Part shown: positions 25,383 to 34,548 of the stretch, one piece after another
Numbering within the stretch: the first letter of the stretch is position 1
Layout of the letters: each line of letters starts with the position of its first letter
Source of the DNA: Propionivibrio hellwigii
Lineage (GTDB): Bacteria > Pseudomonadota > Gammaproteobacteria > Burkholderiales > Rhodocyclaceae
Reading direction: 5' to 3'
Length of the DNA stretch: 64,000 bases
Assembly (NCBI RefSeq): GCF_041770905.1
Contig: NZ_JBEUWX010000001.1
Span: 62,001 to 126,000, forward strand
Translations under genes and position numbers: made by a program
The notes under the pieces: generated by a model
Database searches by the model: none
What the model was told of the DNA's origin: nothing
Seen by the model: the letters and a program-made list of their open reading frames with translations, nothing else

Positions 25383-26369
25383 ATGTCGAAGACCCCCGTT
25401 CGTGTTGCTGTCACCGGCGCTGCCGGCCAGATTGGTTACAGCCTGCTTTTCCGCATCGCTTCCGGCGAAATGCTGGGCAAGGATCAGCCCGTCATCCTGC
25501 AATTGCTCGATCTGCCGCAGGCGCAAAAGGCTTGTCAGGGCGTCATCATGGAGCTGGATGACTGTGCTTTTCCGTTGCTGGCGGGCGTTTTTGCCACTGA
25601 CGATCCGGATACGGCGTTCAAGGATGCCGACATCTGCCTGCTGGTCGGCGCACGTCCGCGTGGTCCCGGCATGGAGCGTTCCGAACTGCTGAACGTCAAC
25701 GGCGCGATTTTTACCGTGCAGGGTAAGTCGATTGCCGAGCATGCGAAAGAGGGCGTGAAGGTGCTCGTTGTCGGCAACCCGGCCAATACCAATGCTTATA
25801 TTGCCCGCCAAGCGGCGATCAAGGTCGGCCGCACTAATCCGGCCAATTATCACGGCATGCTGCGCCTGGATCACAACCGCGCCCTGTCAATGGTTGCCGC
25901 CAAAGCTGGCCGTCCGGTCGATAGCCTGCGCAAGATGGCCGTCTGGGGCAACCATAGTCCGACAATGTACGCCGATTACCGTTTCTGCACGGTGGATGGT
26001 CAAAGCGTCAAGAGCATGATCAACGACGAAGCCTGGAACAACGACGTATTCCAGCCGGCCGTGGCTAAGCGCGGCGCAGCGATTATCGAGGCGCGCGGCC
26101 TGTCTTCCGCGGCTTCCGCCGCCAATGCGGCAGTCTGCCATATACGCGACTGGGTGCTCGGCACCGACGATTGGGTGACGATGGGCGTACCGAGCGACGG
26201 TTCCTATGGCATTCCAGAAGGCATCATTTTCGGCTTCCCCTGCGAGTGCAAGAATGGTTCATACAAAATCGTTCAGGGGCTGGAGATCGACGCCTATTCG
26301 CAGGAGAAACTCAACAAGACGTTGAAGGAGTTGCAGGACGAGGCCGAAGCCGTCAAGTCGCTGCTGTGA
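25383..26369 (+). CDS. mdh: Malate dehydrogenase (NAD)
   Basis: Interconverts malate and oxaloacetate in the citric-acid cycle or the reductive route to succinate. The 328 residues show the NAD motif 'TGAAGQIGYSL' (from residue 11), the mobile-loop arginines in 'VGARPRGPGMER' (Arg91 and Arg97) and the catalytic His191 in 'GNHSPTMY'. This is the long (type 2) form common in betaproteobacteria. AAGGAG precedes the ATG. A good intrinsic terminator follows. Confidence 0.97.
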   Translation: MSKTPVRVAVTGAAGQIGYSLLFRIASGEMLGKDQPVILQLLDLPQAQKACQGVIMELDDCAFPLLAGVFATDDPDTAFKDADICLLVGARPRGPGMERSELLNVNGAIFTVQGKSIAEHAKEGVKVLVVGNPANTNAYIARQAAIKVGRTNPANYHGMLRLDHNRALSMVAAKAGRPVDSLRKMAVWGNHSPTMYADYRFCTVDGQSVKSMINDEAWNNDVFQPAVAKRGAAIIEARGLSSAASAANAAVCHIRDWVLGTDDWVTMGVPSDGSYGIPEGIIFGFPCECKNGSYKIVQGLEIDAYSQEKLNKTLKELQDEAEAVKSLL

Positions 26370-26397
26370 GGGCAGGCTACGCTCATGCCCGTTTCGG

Positions 26398-26426
26398 AAA
26401 GCCGCAGAAACTCCTGCGGCTTTTTT
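26398..26426 (+). terminator. Intrinsic terminator of mdh
   Basis: AGCCGCAG and CTGCGGCT pair around a short loop, followed by a six-T run. Confidence 0.9.
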
Positions 26427-26513
26427 CATTCATACTTTACCCGTTTTCACCCATTTGCCGCCGTGGCCTTGCCGGCGGTTGATGAACTGTCCTGATTTTT
26501 TGTGGAGACCAAC

Positions 26514-27497
26514 ATGCGCCATCCGAGTACCGTCCTTTTCCCCGGTGAAAAACCGTTCCCCATCCTGCCCGCCGTCGATCATTACGCGGGTTCGGAGAAA
26601 TTGCTGAAAAAAGCCATCCAGATTCAGGCTGAATTGGGGCCGATCTTCGATATCACCTGCGATTGCGAGGACGGTGCGCGCGCTGGCGCCGAGCGGGAAC
26701 ACGCGGAAATGGCCGTCAGCCTGGTCATGGGCGCGGAAAATCGCTTCGGCCGCGTCGCCGTGCGCATCCATGATGTGACCAGCGAACACTGGCGCAGCGA
26801 TCTCGACATCGTCATCCCGCAGGCCGGCGAGCGTCTGCCGTTCGTCACCCTGCCCAAACCCCGTCGCGCCGAGGACGTGCGCGTTCAGATTGCCTATCTG
26901 CGCGAGGTGGAGAAAAAGGCCGGCCTTAAGCGCGCACTGCCCGTGCATGTGCTGATCGAGACGCTTGGCGCGCTGCATGATGTGTGGGAGATTGCGGGAC
27001 TGCCCGGCGTCGAGTCGATTGATTTCGGCCTCATGGATTTTGTGTCTGACCATCACGGCGCCATTCCCGGCGCGGCGATGAAGAGCCCAGGCCAGTTTGA
27101 GCATCCCCTGATTGTCCGCGCCAAATGCGAAATCGCCACGGCGGCGCTGGCACGGGGTGTCGTACCGACGCACAACGTGACCACAGAACTGAAGGACATC
27201 GACTTCATCCGCAATGACGCGCGTCGCGCCCGCAACGAATTTGGCTTCCTGCGTATGTGGAGTATCCACCCGAACCAGATCGTCCCGATCGTCGAGGCCA
27301 TGCGTCCGGACTTTTCGGAAGTCGAACAGGCGGCCGCCATTCTGGTTGCCGCGCAGGACAAGGACTGGGGGCCGATTTCTCATGAAGGGCTGCTGCATGA
27401 CCGCGCTTCATACCGCTACTACTGGGAGCTGTTGGCGCGCGCGCATGCGACGGGTATGGATTTGCCGGAGACTGCGCGGCAACGTTTCTTTGCCTGA
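26514..27497 (+). CDS. HpcH/HpaI-CitE family CoA-ester lyase
   Basis: Probable lyase acting on a beta-hydroxyacyl-CoA such as malyl-, citramalyl- or methylmalyl-CoA; the substrate is not settled. It has 327 residues and a TIM barrel of the CitE-like family: 'DITCDCEDGARAG' with the metal-binding acidic residues, 'RIHDVTSEHWRSDLD', 'HVLIETLGALHDVWEIA' with the conserved glutamate and 'ESIDFGLMDFVSDHHGAIP'. ATG 26514 is chosen because GGAG precedes it; a GTG four codons upstream is less likely. No citrate-lyase partner genes (CitD, CitF) are near, arguing against citrate lyase. Confidence 0.85.
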   Translation: MRHPSTVLFPGEKPFPILPAVDHYAGSEKLLKKAIQIQAELGPIFDITCDCEDGARAGAEREHAEMAVSLVMGAENRFGRVAVRIHDVTSEHWRSDLDIVIPQAGERLPFVTLPKPRRAEDVRVQIAYLREVEKKAGLKRALPVHVLIETLGALHDVWEIAGLPGVESIDFGLMDFVSDHHGAIPGAAMKSPGQFEHPLIVRAKCEIATAALARGVVPTHNVTTELKDIDFIRNDARRARNEFGFLRMWSIHPNQIVPIVEAMRPDFSEVEQAAAILVAAQDKDWGPISHEGLLHDRASYRYYWELLARAHATGMDLPETARQRFFA

Positions 27498-27554
27498 ACA
27501 CGCTGATTCTGTCGCGGGATGGCCATGCCTGCCGCGACTTGCGGAACCCCCTGT

Positions 27555-27911
27555 ATGTCGTCCCTGACTGAACTGACCCGCGCTGTGCTCGCTTTCCGCG
27601 ACGCACGCGCGTGGGCGCAGTTTCATGATTTGCGCAACCTGATCGTCTCGCTCAATCTTGAAGCCGCCGAATTGCTTGAACTAACGCAATGGAAGAGCGA
27701 TGCTGAGATTGCTGCACTGCCCGATGCGCCGGCAACACGCGAAGCGCTGGCTGACGAATGCGCCGACGTATTGCTCTACCTGCTGCTGGTTGCCGAAAAA
27801 GCCGGCATCGACCTGGAACAGGCCGCCAAGGATAAATTGCGCAAAAATGCGGAAAAATACCCGGTCGCACAGGCCTATGGCTCGCGTCGGAAATATACGG
27901 AATATCGCTGA
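27555..27911 (+). CDS. MazG-like nucleotide pyrophosphohydrolase
   Basis: Probable house-cleaning NTP pyrophosphatase of the all-alpha MazG/iMazG group (RS21-C6 type, often active on dCTP), 118 residues. The metal-binding set is visible: 'LNLEAAELLELTQW' (ExxE) and 'LADECADVLLYLLLVAEKAG' (ExxxD). The ATG at 27555 ('MSSLTELTRAV') fits the family; an earlier in-frame start is possible. Confidence 0.88.
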   Translation: MSSLTELTRAVLAFRDARAWAQFHDLRNLIVSLNLEAAELLELTQWKSDAEIAALPDAPATREALADECADVLLYLLLVAEKAGIDLEQAAKDKLRKNAEKYPVAQAYGSRRKYTEYR

Positions 27912-28091
27912 ACGGACGTTTTATAGTTAAAACCCTGAAGTTAAAGGAAAGCCGGGTAGCATGGATAGAGAAAAAATTCGAATTCCTTCGGTTTCTTTTT
28001 TATCGCATTTTCCTGCTTCCTGGGTGATTCAACATTAACATCTGCGGCGCTTCCCTGGCTCGCCCCTAGCAGCACCCTTAGGCCGGCGTTC

Positions 28092-28167
28092 ATGCGTACG
28101 GGCCGTATCTCAAGGGCGTCAACGCTGCGTATCTATGCCGCGCGCGGCGCTGATACGGCCGTGTACG
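28092..28167. repeat. Imperfect inverted repeat in the gap before the IS256-like element
   Basis: CGTACGGGCCGTATC (28095-28109) and GATACGGCCGTGTACG (28152-28167) face each other with one small bulge across ~42 bases. The surrounding 27912-28198 region has no gene. Function is unknown. Confidence 0.4.
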
Positions 28168-28198
28168 GTAATGATGAAGCGTTATGATGATCTATGGC

Positions 28199-29255
28199 GT
28201 AATGGACAAAATAGGTGTTTTTTTCGAGACATAACGCTCTAATAGACAAAATAGGTGTTTTTAGGACGGATCCTTTGCGAAATAATGTTTTATAAAGCGC
28301 AACTTATTCTCCTTTTTCAAACCCCGATGACACCGCAAAAGCCGCTTCATATCGCTGAATTTCCCTTCCAGCAAATTGGTCGTATTCGGGATGCCTAGCC
28401 TGGGAAAACGCTCATAGGTAAACAACCATGGCAGATGCCGTTTCAGGCTGTTGTACGCGGCGCGCAGACGCTTATGCGTGTAGTGAGAGCGGCCTGTTTT
28501 CTCGTTCACGCTGCGTTCGTTCAGGAAGGCGGCGTACTGCTCGTACCAGCCCTTGAGGGCCTCCTCGAACGCCGCCTGAGTGTTCTCCGTCAGGGTCAGT
28601 GACAGGGCACGCAGCGCCTGTGCTGCCGGGCTTTTAGGCTTTCTGGTCAGGTGGCGCACGACGATTTTGATTTGGTGAAACTGGCACATTTGCACGGGTA
28701 TATCCGGGAAGGAGCCTAGCAAGCCGCTTTTGCCATCGCAGATAATGCTTTGTATCAAAACCCCTTTTTCTTGCAACGCAGCGACTTCCTGTGTGTAGAG
28801 CGCGTTGGTTTCCCGCTCGACTGCCACGACCCAAGGCGCGCTTGCTGCGAGCGTCGTAGAGAACCATGACGCCCCATTTTCGGCCGAAATAGGTGGTGTC
28901 CATGATGAGGTTCACGGGTGCCTGTGGCAGCACGCAATCGGCCTGTGTAGGGGCTTTGGCGAGGTGACGACGGATGGTTTTGAGGCTGTATCCGTACTGC
29001 GCGGCAAGCTGTGCGGCACTTTGCTTGCCTTCGCTGTAGCGCTGCCAAAGGGTGTTGGGGTTTAGCTTTTTCCCGCCGCTGAAACGCTTGTGACAGGACA
29101 CGCATCTGTAGCGTTGTTTGCCACTTTGGGTGCCATCTTTCCTGACCTGTTTGGAGCCGCAAAAAAAGCATTTTTTGTGTTCAAAGGTTTTGACCTCTTA
29201 TAAAGCCTTGCAGCGTAAGGAATACAGCGATTTTTAACACCTATTTTGTCCATTA
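28199..29255. mobile_element. Decayed IS256/IS1249-like insertion element
   Basis: The ends carry a 21 bp inverted repeat GTAATGGACAAAATAGGTGTT (28199-28219 and, inverted, 29235-29255). A second, nearly identical copy of the left end, TAATAGACAAAATAGGTGTT, lies at 28240-28259. The single transposase inside is frameshifted. The flanking bases show no obvious target duplication, so the site may have rearranged after insertion. Confidence 0.75.
28261..29193 (-). pseudogene. Frameshifted transposase, IS256 superfamily, zinc-ribbon variant
   Basis: Transposase remnant. The N-terminal part has a zinc ribbon (CFFCG ... CVSCHKRF) followed by a helix-turn-helix ('AAQLAAQYGYSLKTIRRHL') and 'IMDTTYFGRKWGVMVLYDA', the first catalytic-aspartate region. 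Near 28830 the frame shifts: the sequence continues in another frame with 'AVERETNALYTQEVAALQEK', 'SIICDGKSGLL', 'MCQFHQIKIVVRHLT' and a C-terminus ending at 28261. A loss of two bases (or gain of one) after 'SKRAL' explains it. No ATG is visible in frame at the N-terminus, so the start may also be damaged. The element is probably unable to move by itself. Confidence 0.8.
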
Positions 29256-29286
29256 CACCCGCCTTTTGGGCGTTTCATCCGGGCCG

Positions 29287-29444
29287 CCTCTACAGCCCTT
29301 ATCGATAGGGCGTTTGCCGGCAGGCCGGTTGGAAGTGCCCGTAAATAATGGACTTACAGATAGACCGCCCGGGAACCCGCGTAAACACTGGGCTGGCGAG
29401 TAGTCCCTCCGGAGATGCCCGTTTTACGCGGGGTTCGGGGCAGG
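29287..29444. repeat. Tandem imperfect-palindrome repeats, array A (4 units)
   Basis: Four ~38-40 bp units, each with a GCCC ... GGGC hairpin pair, such as AGCCCTTATCGATAGGGC. They have the same architecture as the arrays near 37127, 37586, 37961 and 44232. Units are degenerate. The stretch 29256-29578 contains no gene. Confidence 0.65.
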
Positions 29445-29578
29445 CCGCTGCCGGCAGTATTGGTCGTACGGCGAGGCGCGCCAATACGCTCCAGTTATTT
29501 CTGGAATTCGTCTGAGCGGCTGCTTTGGCGAGATAGCGGCGGGTGGTAGGCTACATTCATGCTGTTCCGCGCTGCCGG

Positions 29579-31666
29579 CTACCATTTGACATCGATGCGC
29601 GCCCACAGGGAGCGCCCTGGTTCGTTGATGCGCACGTTTGATCCCGCGTTAGGGTTGATGCCCAGCGCATTGTAAAACTCGGGCGTTTGCATGGCTTTGG
29701 TCAGGTGTTCGGCGTACAGGCGGTTGAACAGGTTATCGACGCCGAAGCTTAGGCGCACGGCGGGCGAGAAGCGCCAGTGACCGTGAATGCCAAAGACGGC
29801 GAAGCCGGGCGTTTCGCCGATGTCGACGCCGTTGACATTGCCTTGTCCGACGGCGACGCGCGACTGGCGGGCGGCGAAGCGCAGCGTGGCCATGAGCGAA
29901 GCCTGTTCGGTATCGTAGCCGGCGCGCAGGCGGCCTTCCAGCGGCGGAATTTGCCCAAGGGGCTTGCCGTCGCTGCGGTTGCGCCCCCAGGTGTAGGCGA
30001 GGTCGCCGCCCAGTTTCCAGCGCCGGTCCCAGACGTATTCGGCGCCCAGCTCGAAGCCGTAGCGGAGGGCGTCGATGTTGCGCGCGAAGGAGTTTGCCGC
30101 CAGGTCATTGAGCAGCGGGCTGTCCGTTTCGACGAGAATATAATCGTCGATGCGGTTGGCGAAGGCCGAAGCATTGATGCGCAGGCGTTCGCTGGTATAG
30201 GCCGTGCCGATGTCAAGCTGGAGGCTCTTTTCGGGCCGTATGTCGCGGTTGCGGTTCCGTTCCCAGAAGTCTGGCGCGCGCTCGGTGTAACCTAATCCGG
30301 CATAGTTGCGCCACGGGCCAAGACCGAATTCATAGCGGCTGAAGCCAGCGGTCAGGTTGTAGTGGGTGTGGATGGGCGTGGTGAGCGTGCTGTTCCAGAA
30401 TCCCGGGTGCGCCGTAGCGCGCGTGCGGTCGTGCCGCAGCCCCGCCACCCATTGGCGCCCGTTGCCCAGATCCATCGTGTTTTCGGCGAACAACCCCAGG
30501 TTATGGCTGCTTTCGCTCTTGCTGCGCGGCATGCCGGTGTAGGCGCGGCGGGCGCGGTGCTCGTCGGAAAACCAGTCCGCGCCGATAATGATGTGATTGG
30601 CGTCCGCCCAGTTCAGCTCGGCGCTGGCCTTGCCGTTACGCGTGATGCGGTCGGGGTTGCCGCCCGCCATCAGACCGCGAAACTGTCGTCCCATGATGAT
30701 GTCTTGGTGGCTCTGGCCGGCTTCCAGCGTGATTTTTCGCACGACGGGCGTGATGCGCATGATTTCGGCCTTGCCGCCAAAGGAATTCCGGTCGATTTTG
30801 CCGGCATCCAGTTGCAGGCTGGCAAATTTGGCTTTGCTGCGGTTGGCGTCGCCGAACAGCTCGAAACGCAGGTCGGACGTGGGCGTGACGGCCAAATTGA
30901 GCGAAGCGCTCTTGCGCTTATACCAGGAACGAACCTTGTTGCCGCTGCCATCCTCATAATCGTCGCTCCCGCTGGCGGTCAGGATGGTGCGCAGCGCGGC
31001 GACAGAATTGCCGGCTGAGAGGTCGGCGAAACCGTCGTAATAATTGAAACTGCCGGCGCTGATTCCTGCCTCGAAATCGAGGGATGGCTTGCTATAGGTT
31101 TTGGGGTGGCGAATGAATTCGACGGCGCCGGCAACCAGACCAGGACCTTTAAGAACGGTCTGCGGCCCTTTAATGACTTGCAATTCGTCGTAGGACTGGG
31201 GGTTGATATAAGCCGTCGGCGTATCCATGCGGATGCCGCAGCCGCCGTAAAGAAACTGGTCGTTGGCAGTAATCGCCAGGCGTGATCCGCCCAAGCCGCG
31301 AAATACGGGGTCGCCGGACTGCTGCCCTTTCCGTACCACGCTCATATTGGGAATTTCTTTAAGCAGAGAGGCGCCATCGGTGAGGCGCGCCGGTTGTTCG
31401 GGCTGGCGGGTGTCGATATTAACCTGCCCCGGGACTGTCCAGGGACGGTCGGTGACGTTAACTGGCGGTAATGTATGGTAATCATCTGGTGACGGATTGG
31501 CGCTCGCCGATCCTTGCCGTGCCGCATCGGAATGCGCTTTTGTTGGCTGGTCACTGGAATCAGTGCCTTCGGCGTACGCCATGCCGGAGCCAACAGCCAG
31601 CATGGCGGTAACCAGTAAGATGACAGAGCATCCTGGCGATATTTTGTTGTAGGGCAACGTGTTCAT
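29579..31666 (-). CDS. TonB-dependent receptor, copper-receptor family (OprC/NosA-like)
   Basis: Outer-membrane transporter of 695 residues from ATG 31666, which gives a clean signal peptide ('VILLVTAMLAVGSGMAYA'). The plug domain contains 'LPPVNVTDRPWTVPGQVNID', 'SVVRKGQQSGDPVFRGLGGS' and 'LYGGCGIRMDTPTAYINP', the last a Cys/Met region seen in OprC-type copper receptors; 'DELQVIKGPQTVLKGPG' closes it. A 22-strand barrel and terminal aromatic (Trp) follow. It is preceded by a cupin gene and a Fur-like box, so iron regulation is likely even though the family is named for copper. Transport of an iron or copper chelate is the safest statement. Confidence 0.88.
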   Translation of the reverse strand: MNTLPYNKISPGCSVILLVTAMLAVGSGMAYAEGTDSSDQPTKAHSDAARQGSASANPSPDDYHTLPPVNVTDRPWTVPGQVNIDTRQPEQPARLTDGASLLKEIPNMSVVRKGQQSGDPVFRGLGGSRLAITANDQFLYGGCGIRMDTPTAYINPQSYDELQVIKGPQTVLKGPGLVAGAVEFIRHPKTYSKPSLDFEAGISAGSFNYYDGFADLSAGNSVAALRTILTASGSDDYEDGSGNKVRSWYKRKSASLNLAVTPTSDLRFELFGDANRSKAKFASLQLDAGKIDRNSFGGKAEIMRITPVVRKITLEAGQSHQDIIMGRQFRGLMAGGNPDRITRNGKASAELNWADANHIIIGADWFSDEHRARRAYTGMPRSKSESSHNLGLFAENTMDLGNGRQWVAGLRHDRTRATAHPGFWNSTLTTPIHTHYNLTAGFSRYEFGLGPWRNYAGLGYTERAPDFWERNRNRDIRPEKSLQLDIGTAYTSERLRINASAFANRIDDYILVETDSPLLNDLAANSFARNIDALRYGFELGAEYVWDRRWKLGGDLAYTWGRNRSDGKPLGQIPPLEGRLRAGYDTEQASLMATLRFAARQSRVAVGQGNVNGVDIGETPGFAVFGIHGHWRFSPAVRLSFGVDNLFNRLYAEHLTKAMQTPEFYNALGINPNAGSNVRINEPGRSLWARIDVKW

Positions 31667-31791
31667 GGTTCGTGCTTTCGTGAGTTTATGGCGGGGCGAC
31701 CCGCGGCAAGCCGGGGGACGCAAAGTGTCGGGCGGCGCGGCGGAGCGGGCAGGTCATCTCCCCCTCTCCCACATCCGCCCGGCGTTTGACG

Positions 31792-32211
31792 TTATTGCCC
31801 GTGTTTGGCGTCCTTGGTGGCGGCAGTATTGGGGCGGATGCTGGTGATTTGCAGGACGACGGGTTCATTGCCCGTACGCGCGAAATGCTGCTGCGAAGTG
31901 GGGTGCGTGAAGATGCTGCCCGGCGGCAGGGTCTGGAGTTTGGCGGCGTCGTACTTTGACCCGAACCCGAGTTGCAGCGTGCCGCTAATGACGGTCACGA
32001 TGAAGTAGCCTTCTTTCGGCCCGTGCGGTTCCAGTTCTTTGTTGGCGGGAATCTGCACGCGGATGGTGCGCACATGAAAGTCACTATTTTCGTCGATGAC
32101 GGTGCGTCCGTCCTTGAGAAGGATTTTATCCGCAGGCAAAGCAATGTCCCCCGCGGCATGAACCATGAATGAAGACAACAATAGGGCAACCAGCGTTGAA
32201 AGTTTTTGCAT
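31792..32211 (-). CDS. Secreted cupin-domain protein
   Basis: 139 residues with a signal peptide ('LVALLLSSFMVHAAG') and one cupin barrel: 'NKELEPHGPKEGYFIVTVISG' holds the first histidine region and 'PPGSIFTHPTSQQHFARTG' the second. It is probably a small periplasmic metal- or ligand-binding protein. GGAGAG precedes the ATG. It lies 125 bases upstream of the TonB receptor on the same strand and downstream of a Fur-like operator, so the two probably form one metal-responsive unit. Its exact ligand is unknown. Confidence 0.8.
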   Translation of the reverse strand: MQKLSTLVALLLSSFMVHAAGDIALPADKILLKDGRTVIDENSDFHVRTIRVQIPANKELEPHGPKEGYFIVTVISGTLQLGFGSKYDAAKLQTLPPGSIFTHPTSQQHFARTGNEPVVLQITSIRPNTAATKDAKHGQ

Positions 32212-32262
32212 CGATACTCTCCAGTAAAAGGTGATGAACAGAGGAGAAGCGATGATACAAAA

Positions 32263-32280
32263 TGATAATGAATATTATCA
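32263..32280 (-). promoter_or_regulatory. Fur-like box upstream of the cupin/TonB receptor unit
   Basis: TGATAATGAATATTATCA contains perfect GATAAT ... ATTATC arms, closely matching the core of the GATAAT-based Fur consensus. It lies 52 bases before the cupin start codon, where a repressor would block the promoter. Confidence 0.7.
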
Positions 32281-32429
32281 ACCACGTACAAAAAGTGGGT
32301 ATGAGCGGGTATACCAGCGCGTAATGGGCAATTGTCCGCCGCGTATACATGACGTGCCCAGACGCATAACGCGCCTAAACGCGGAGAGATGTTTTTTCAG
32401 GTAATGTTTGTTTTGGCGGCGGCGACTCG

Positions 32430-33311
32430 CTACACCACCGGGCGGGCGGATGCGGCAGACGAGGCAGCGGGTTTCTGCCGTTCCAGCGTAAAACCGGCGC
32501 CGTCATCCTGCCCCAGCGTTGCCGCCAGATACGGCATGGTTGCGGACAGCGTGTCGTACAGCGTCCACGGCGGGTTGATGATGAACAGGCTGCTGCCGTG
32601 CATGCCGAAACCGTCTTTTGCCGGCGTCCGCACGCGCAGGGCTGCGTGCAGCCAGTCCGTTGCGGGCAGTTTTTTCAGGCGCGCCGGCAGCTCAAAAGCC
32701 TCCTTGCGCGTTAGTTGCGGATACCAGAGCATGTATGTGCCGCCGGCAAAGCGCCGTAGCGCGTCTTTGAGCGCATTGACGACGCGCTCGTAATCGCGTT
32801 TTTCTTCGTAGGACGGGTCGATCAGTACCAGTCCGCGCCGGCTGGGCGGTGGCAGCAAGGCTTTAAGGGCGTCGAAGCCGTCGCTTTGCGAGACGATGAA
32901 CTGCTTGCCGGCATCGGCAAAATTCTCGGCCAGCAGGTGCGCATCGCGGCTGTGCAGCTCAAACAGCCGCAGGCGATCCTGCGTGCGTAGCTGCCATCGT
33001 GCCAGCAGCGGCGATCCCGGATACCTGCGCAGGCGGCCGTCCGGGTTGAGGCTTCGGATCATTGCCACATACTCGGCAGCGGCCGGCGGCAGATCGTCCC
33101 GCGCCCACAGACGGCCGATCCCGTCACGGAATTCTTCCAGCTTGCCGGCGGGCGCCGCATCGAGCGCATAGAGGCCGGCCCCGGCGTGCGTATCGATGAT
33201 CCAGAAGGGTTTTTCTTTCTGGCCGAGGTAGCGTGCGATCTGTATCAGAACGAGATGTTTGAATACGTCGGCATGGTTGCCGGCATGGAAGGCGTGGCGG
33301 TAGCTGAGCAT
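32430..33311 (-). CDS. rlmJ: 23S rRNA (adenine2030-N6)-methyltransferase RlmJ
   Basis: S-adenosylmethionine-dependent methyltransferase modifying A2030 of 23S rRNA. It has 293 residues, close to family length. 'MLSYRHAFHAGNHADVFKHL' is the characteristic N-terminus, 'WIIDTHAGAGLY' the SAM-binding motif I and 'VLIDPSYEEKRDYERV' the catalytic DPSY motif. The last ~15 residues (Ala/Ser rich) are a family-variable tail. Monocistronic. Confidence 0.95.
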   Translation of the reverse strand: MLSYRHAFHAGNHADVFKHLVLIQIARYLGQKEKPFWIIDTHAGAGLYALDAAPAGKLEEFRDGIGRLWARDDLPPAAAEYVAMIRSLNPDGRLRRYPGSPLLARWQLRTQDRLRLFELHSRDAHLLAENFADAGKQFIVSQSDGFDALKALLPPPSRRGLVLIDPSYEEKRDYERVVNALKDALRRFAGGTYMLWYPQLTRKEAFELPARLKKLPATDWLHAALRVRTPAKDGFGMHGSSLFIINPPWTLYDTLSATMPYLAATLGQDDGAGFTLERQKPAASSAASARPVV

Positions 33312-33382
33312 GAGGCGGGCAGTAAGGTTCGGTAATGAATGGCGGCAATGCGAAAGCCGGCATCATCGCATATCCGGCGCCG

Positions 33383-34321
33383 TCAGACGGTGATCAGCGT
33401 CATGACGAGCGGCGTGGTGACTGCGGAAAGCACGGTCGACAGCACCAGGCTGCTGGCCGTCGGGCCTTCCAGTGACCGGAACTGGCGGGCGATGATATAC
33501 ACGTTGATGCCCAGTGCAACCGAGCCGAGCAAAACGACGACCTGTGTTTCCATCGCCGGCAGATTGAGCAGCCGTGCCAGCAGCCAGACAGCAAAAGGCT
33601 GCACGAGCAGCTTAATGAACGTGATCGCCAGGCTGATTCGCCAGCCGGTGCGGATGCCGTAGTGCACGAGACTCATCCCCAATGCGATCAATGACAGGGG
33701 CGCTGTCATCTGCGCCATCATGGTGAGCGGCGTGTCGATCATCGCCGGCAGGGTCAGGCCTGACATACGGATCGCCGTGCCGAAAATAATCGCCAAAATC
33801 AGCGGATTCATCAGCACATTCTTTGCCGTGAGCGTAAATCCTTTGAGCGAAAAACTGCCGTGGCGCGCCCATTCGATCGAAACCGTCGCCATTGTCCACA
33901 TGGTCATCGCGTTGAAAACGAGCACCAGCGCAACGGAGGGAAGTGCCGCCTCGCCGATCAGGCTCCTGGCCAGCGGCAGGCCGAGCATCAGATTGTTCGA
34001 GAATACTCCGCCCAGCGCGAAGATCGTCTGCCCGGCGCCGTCGAGACCAAAGACTTTCCAGGCGAATAGCCGGCCGAGTATAAAAACGATAACGCAGCTG
34101 CCAAAAAAGGCGATCAGCAGGCGGATATCGACCGGAGGGAGTTGGCGCATGCCGCTCATCGTTTTGAACATCATGGCGGGCAGGGCAACGGTAAAGACAA
34201 ATTTCGTCAGGCTGTCGGCGATTTCATCCGGCCAGCGAGTCAGCCGCATGACGAGATAGCCGACCAGCACCAGTGCGAAAAGCGGCGAAGCCAACGCGAT
34301 GTGATGCAACAGGGTATCCAT
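33383..34321 (-). CDS. AEC-family transporter (auxin efflux carrier-like)
   Basis: Inner-membrane permease of 312 residues with about ten hydrophobic helices in two five-helix halves. 'SPLFALVLVGYLVMRL', 'FVFTVALPAMMFKTMSG', 'FSNNLMLGLPLARSLIG' and 'APLSLIALGMSL' match the bacterial AEC family, whose members move malonate, malate or other small organic acids. ATG 34321 is chosen; the frame is open 48 codons further upstream but without membrane-protein features. The substrate is not readable here. Confidence 0.88.
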   Translation of the reverse strand: MDTLLHHIALASPLFALVLVGYLVMRLTRWPDEIADSLTKFVFTVALPAMMFKTMSGMRQLPPVDIRLLIAFFGSCVIVFILGRLFAWKVFGLDGAGQTIFALGGVFSNNLMLGLPLARSLIGEAALPSVALVLVFNAMTMWTMATVSIEWARHGSFSLKGFTLTAKNVLMNPLILAIIFGTAIRMSGLTLPAMIDTPLTMMAQMTAPLSLIALGMSLVHYGIRTGWRISLAITFIKLLVQPFAVWLLARLLNLPAMETQVVVLLGSVALGINVYIIARQFRSLEGPTASSLVLSTVLSAVTTPLVMTLITV

Positions 34322-34548
34322 GCCGGGGCGGTTAAATATAGTGCGGGAGAATGATAGACGGCGAAACGGGGGGTAAGGCAGCCCACAAGCCATTACGGCC
34401 GCCGACGATGGCGGAATTGAACGCGATCGAACGCAATCGGCGCAATTCAGAGCAGTTGGGTGCAATTCGCGTCGCTATTCTACCCGTAAGACGGCGCTGC
34501 CTGAGCCGGAATAATCCGTTACATTGTTTGTGCACCGGCGGCAAACTT

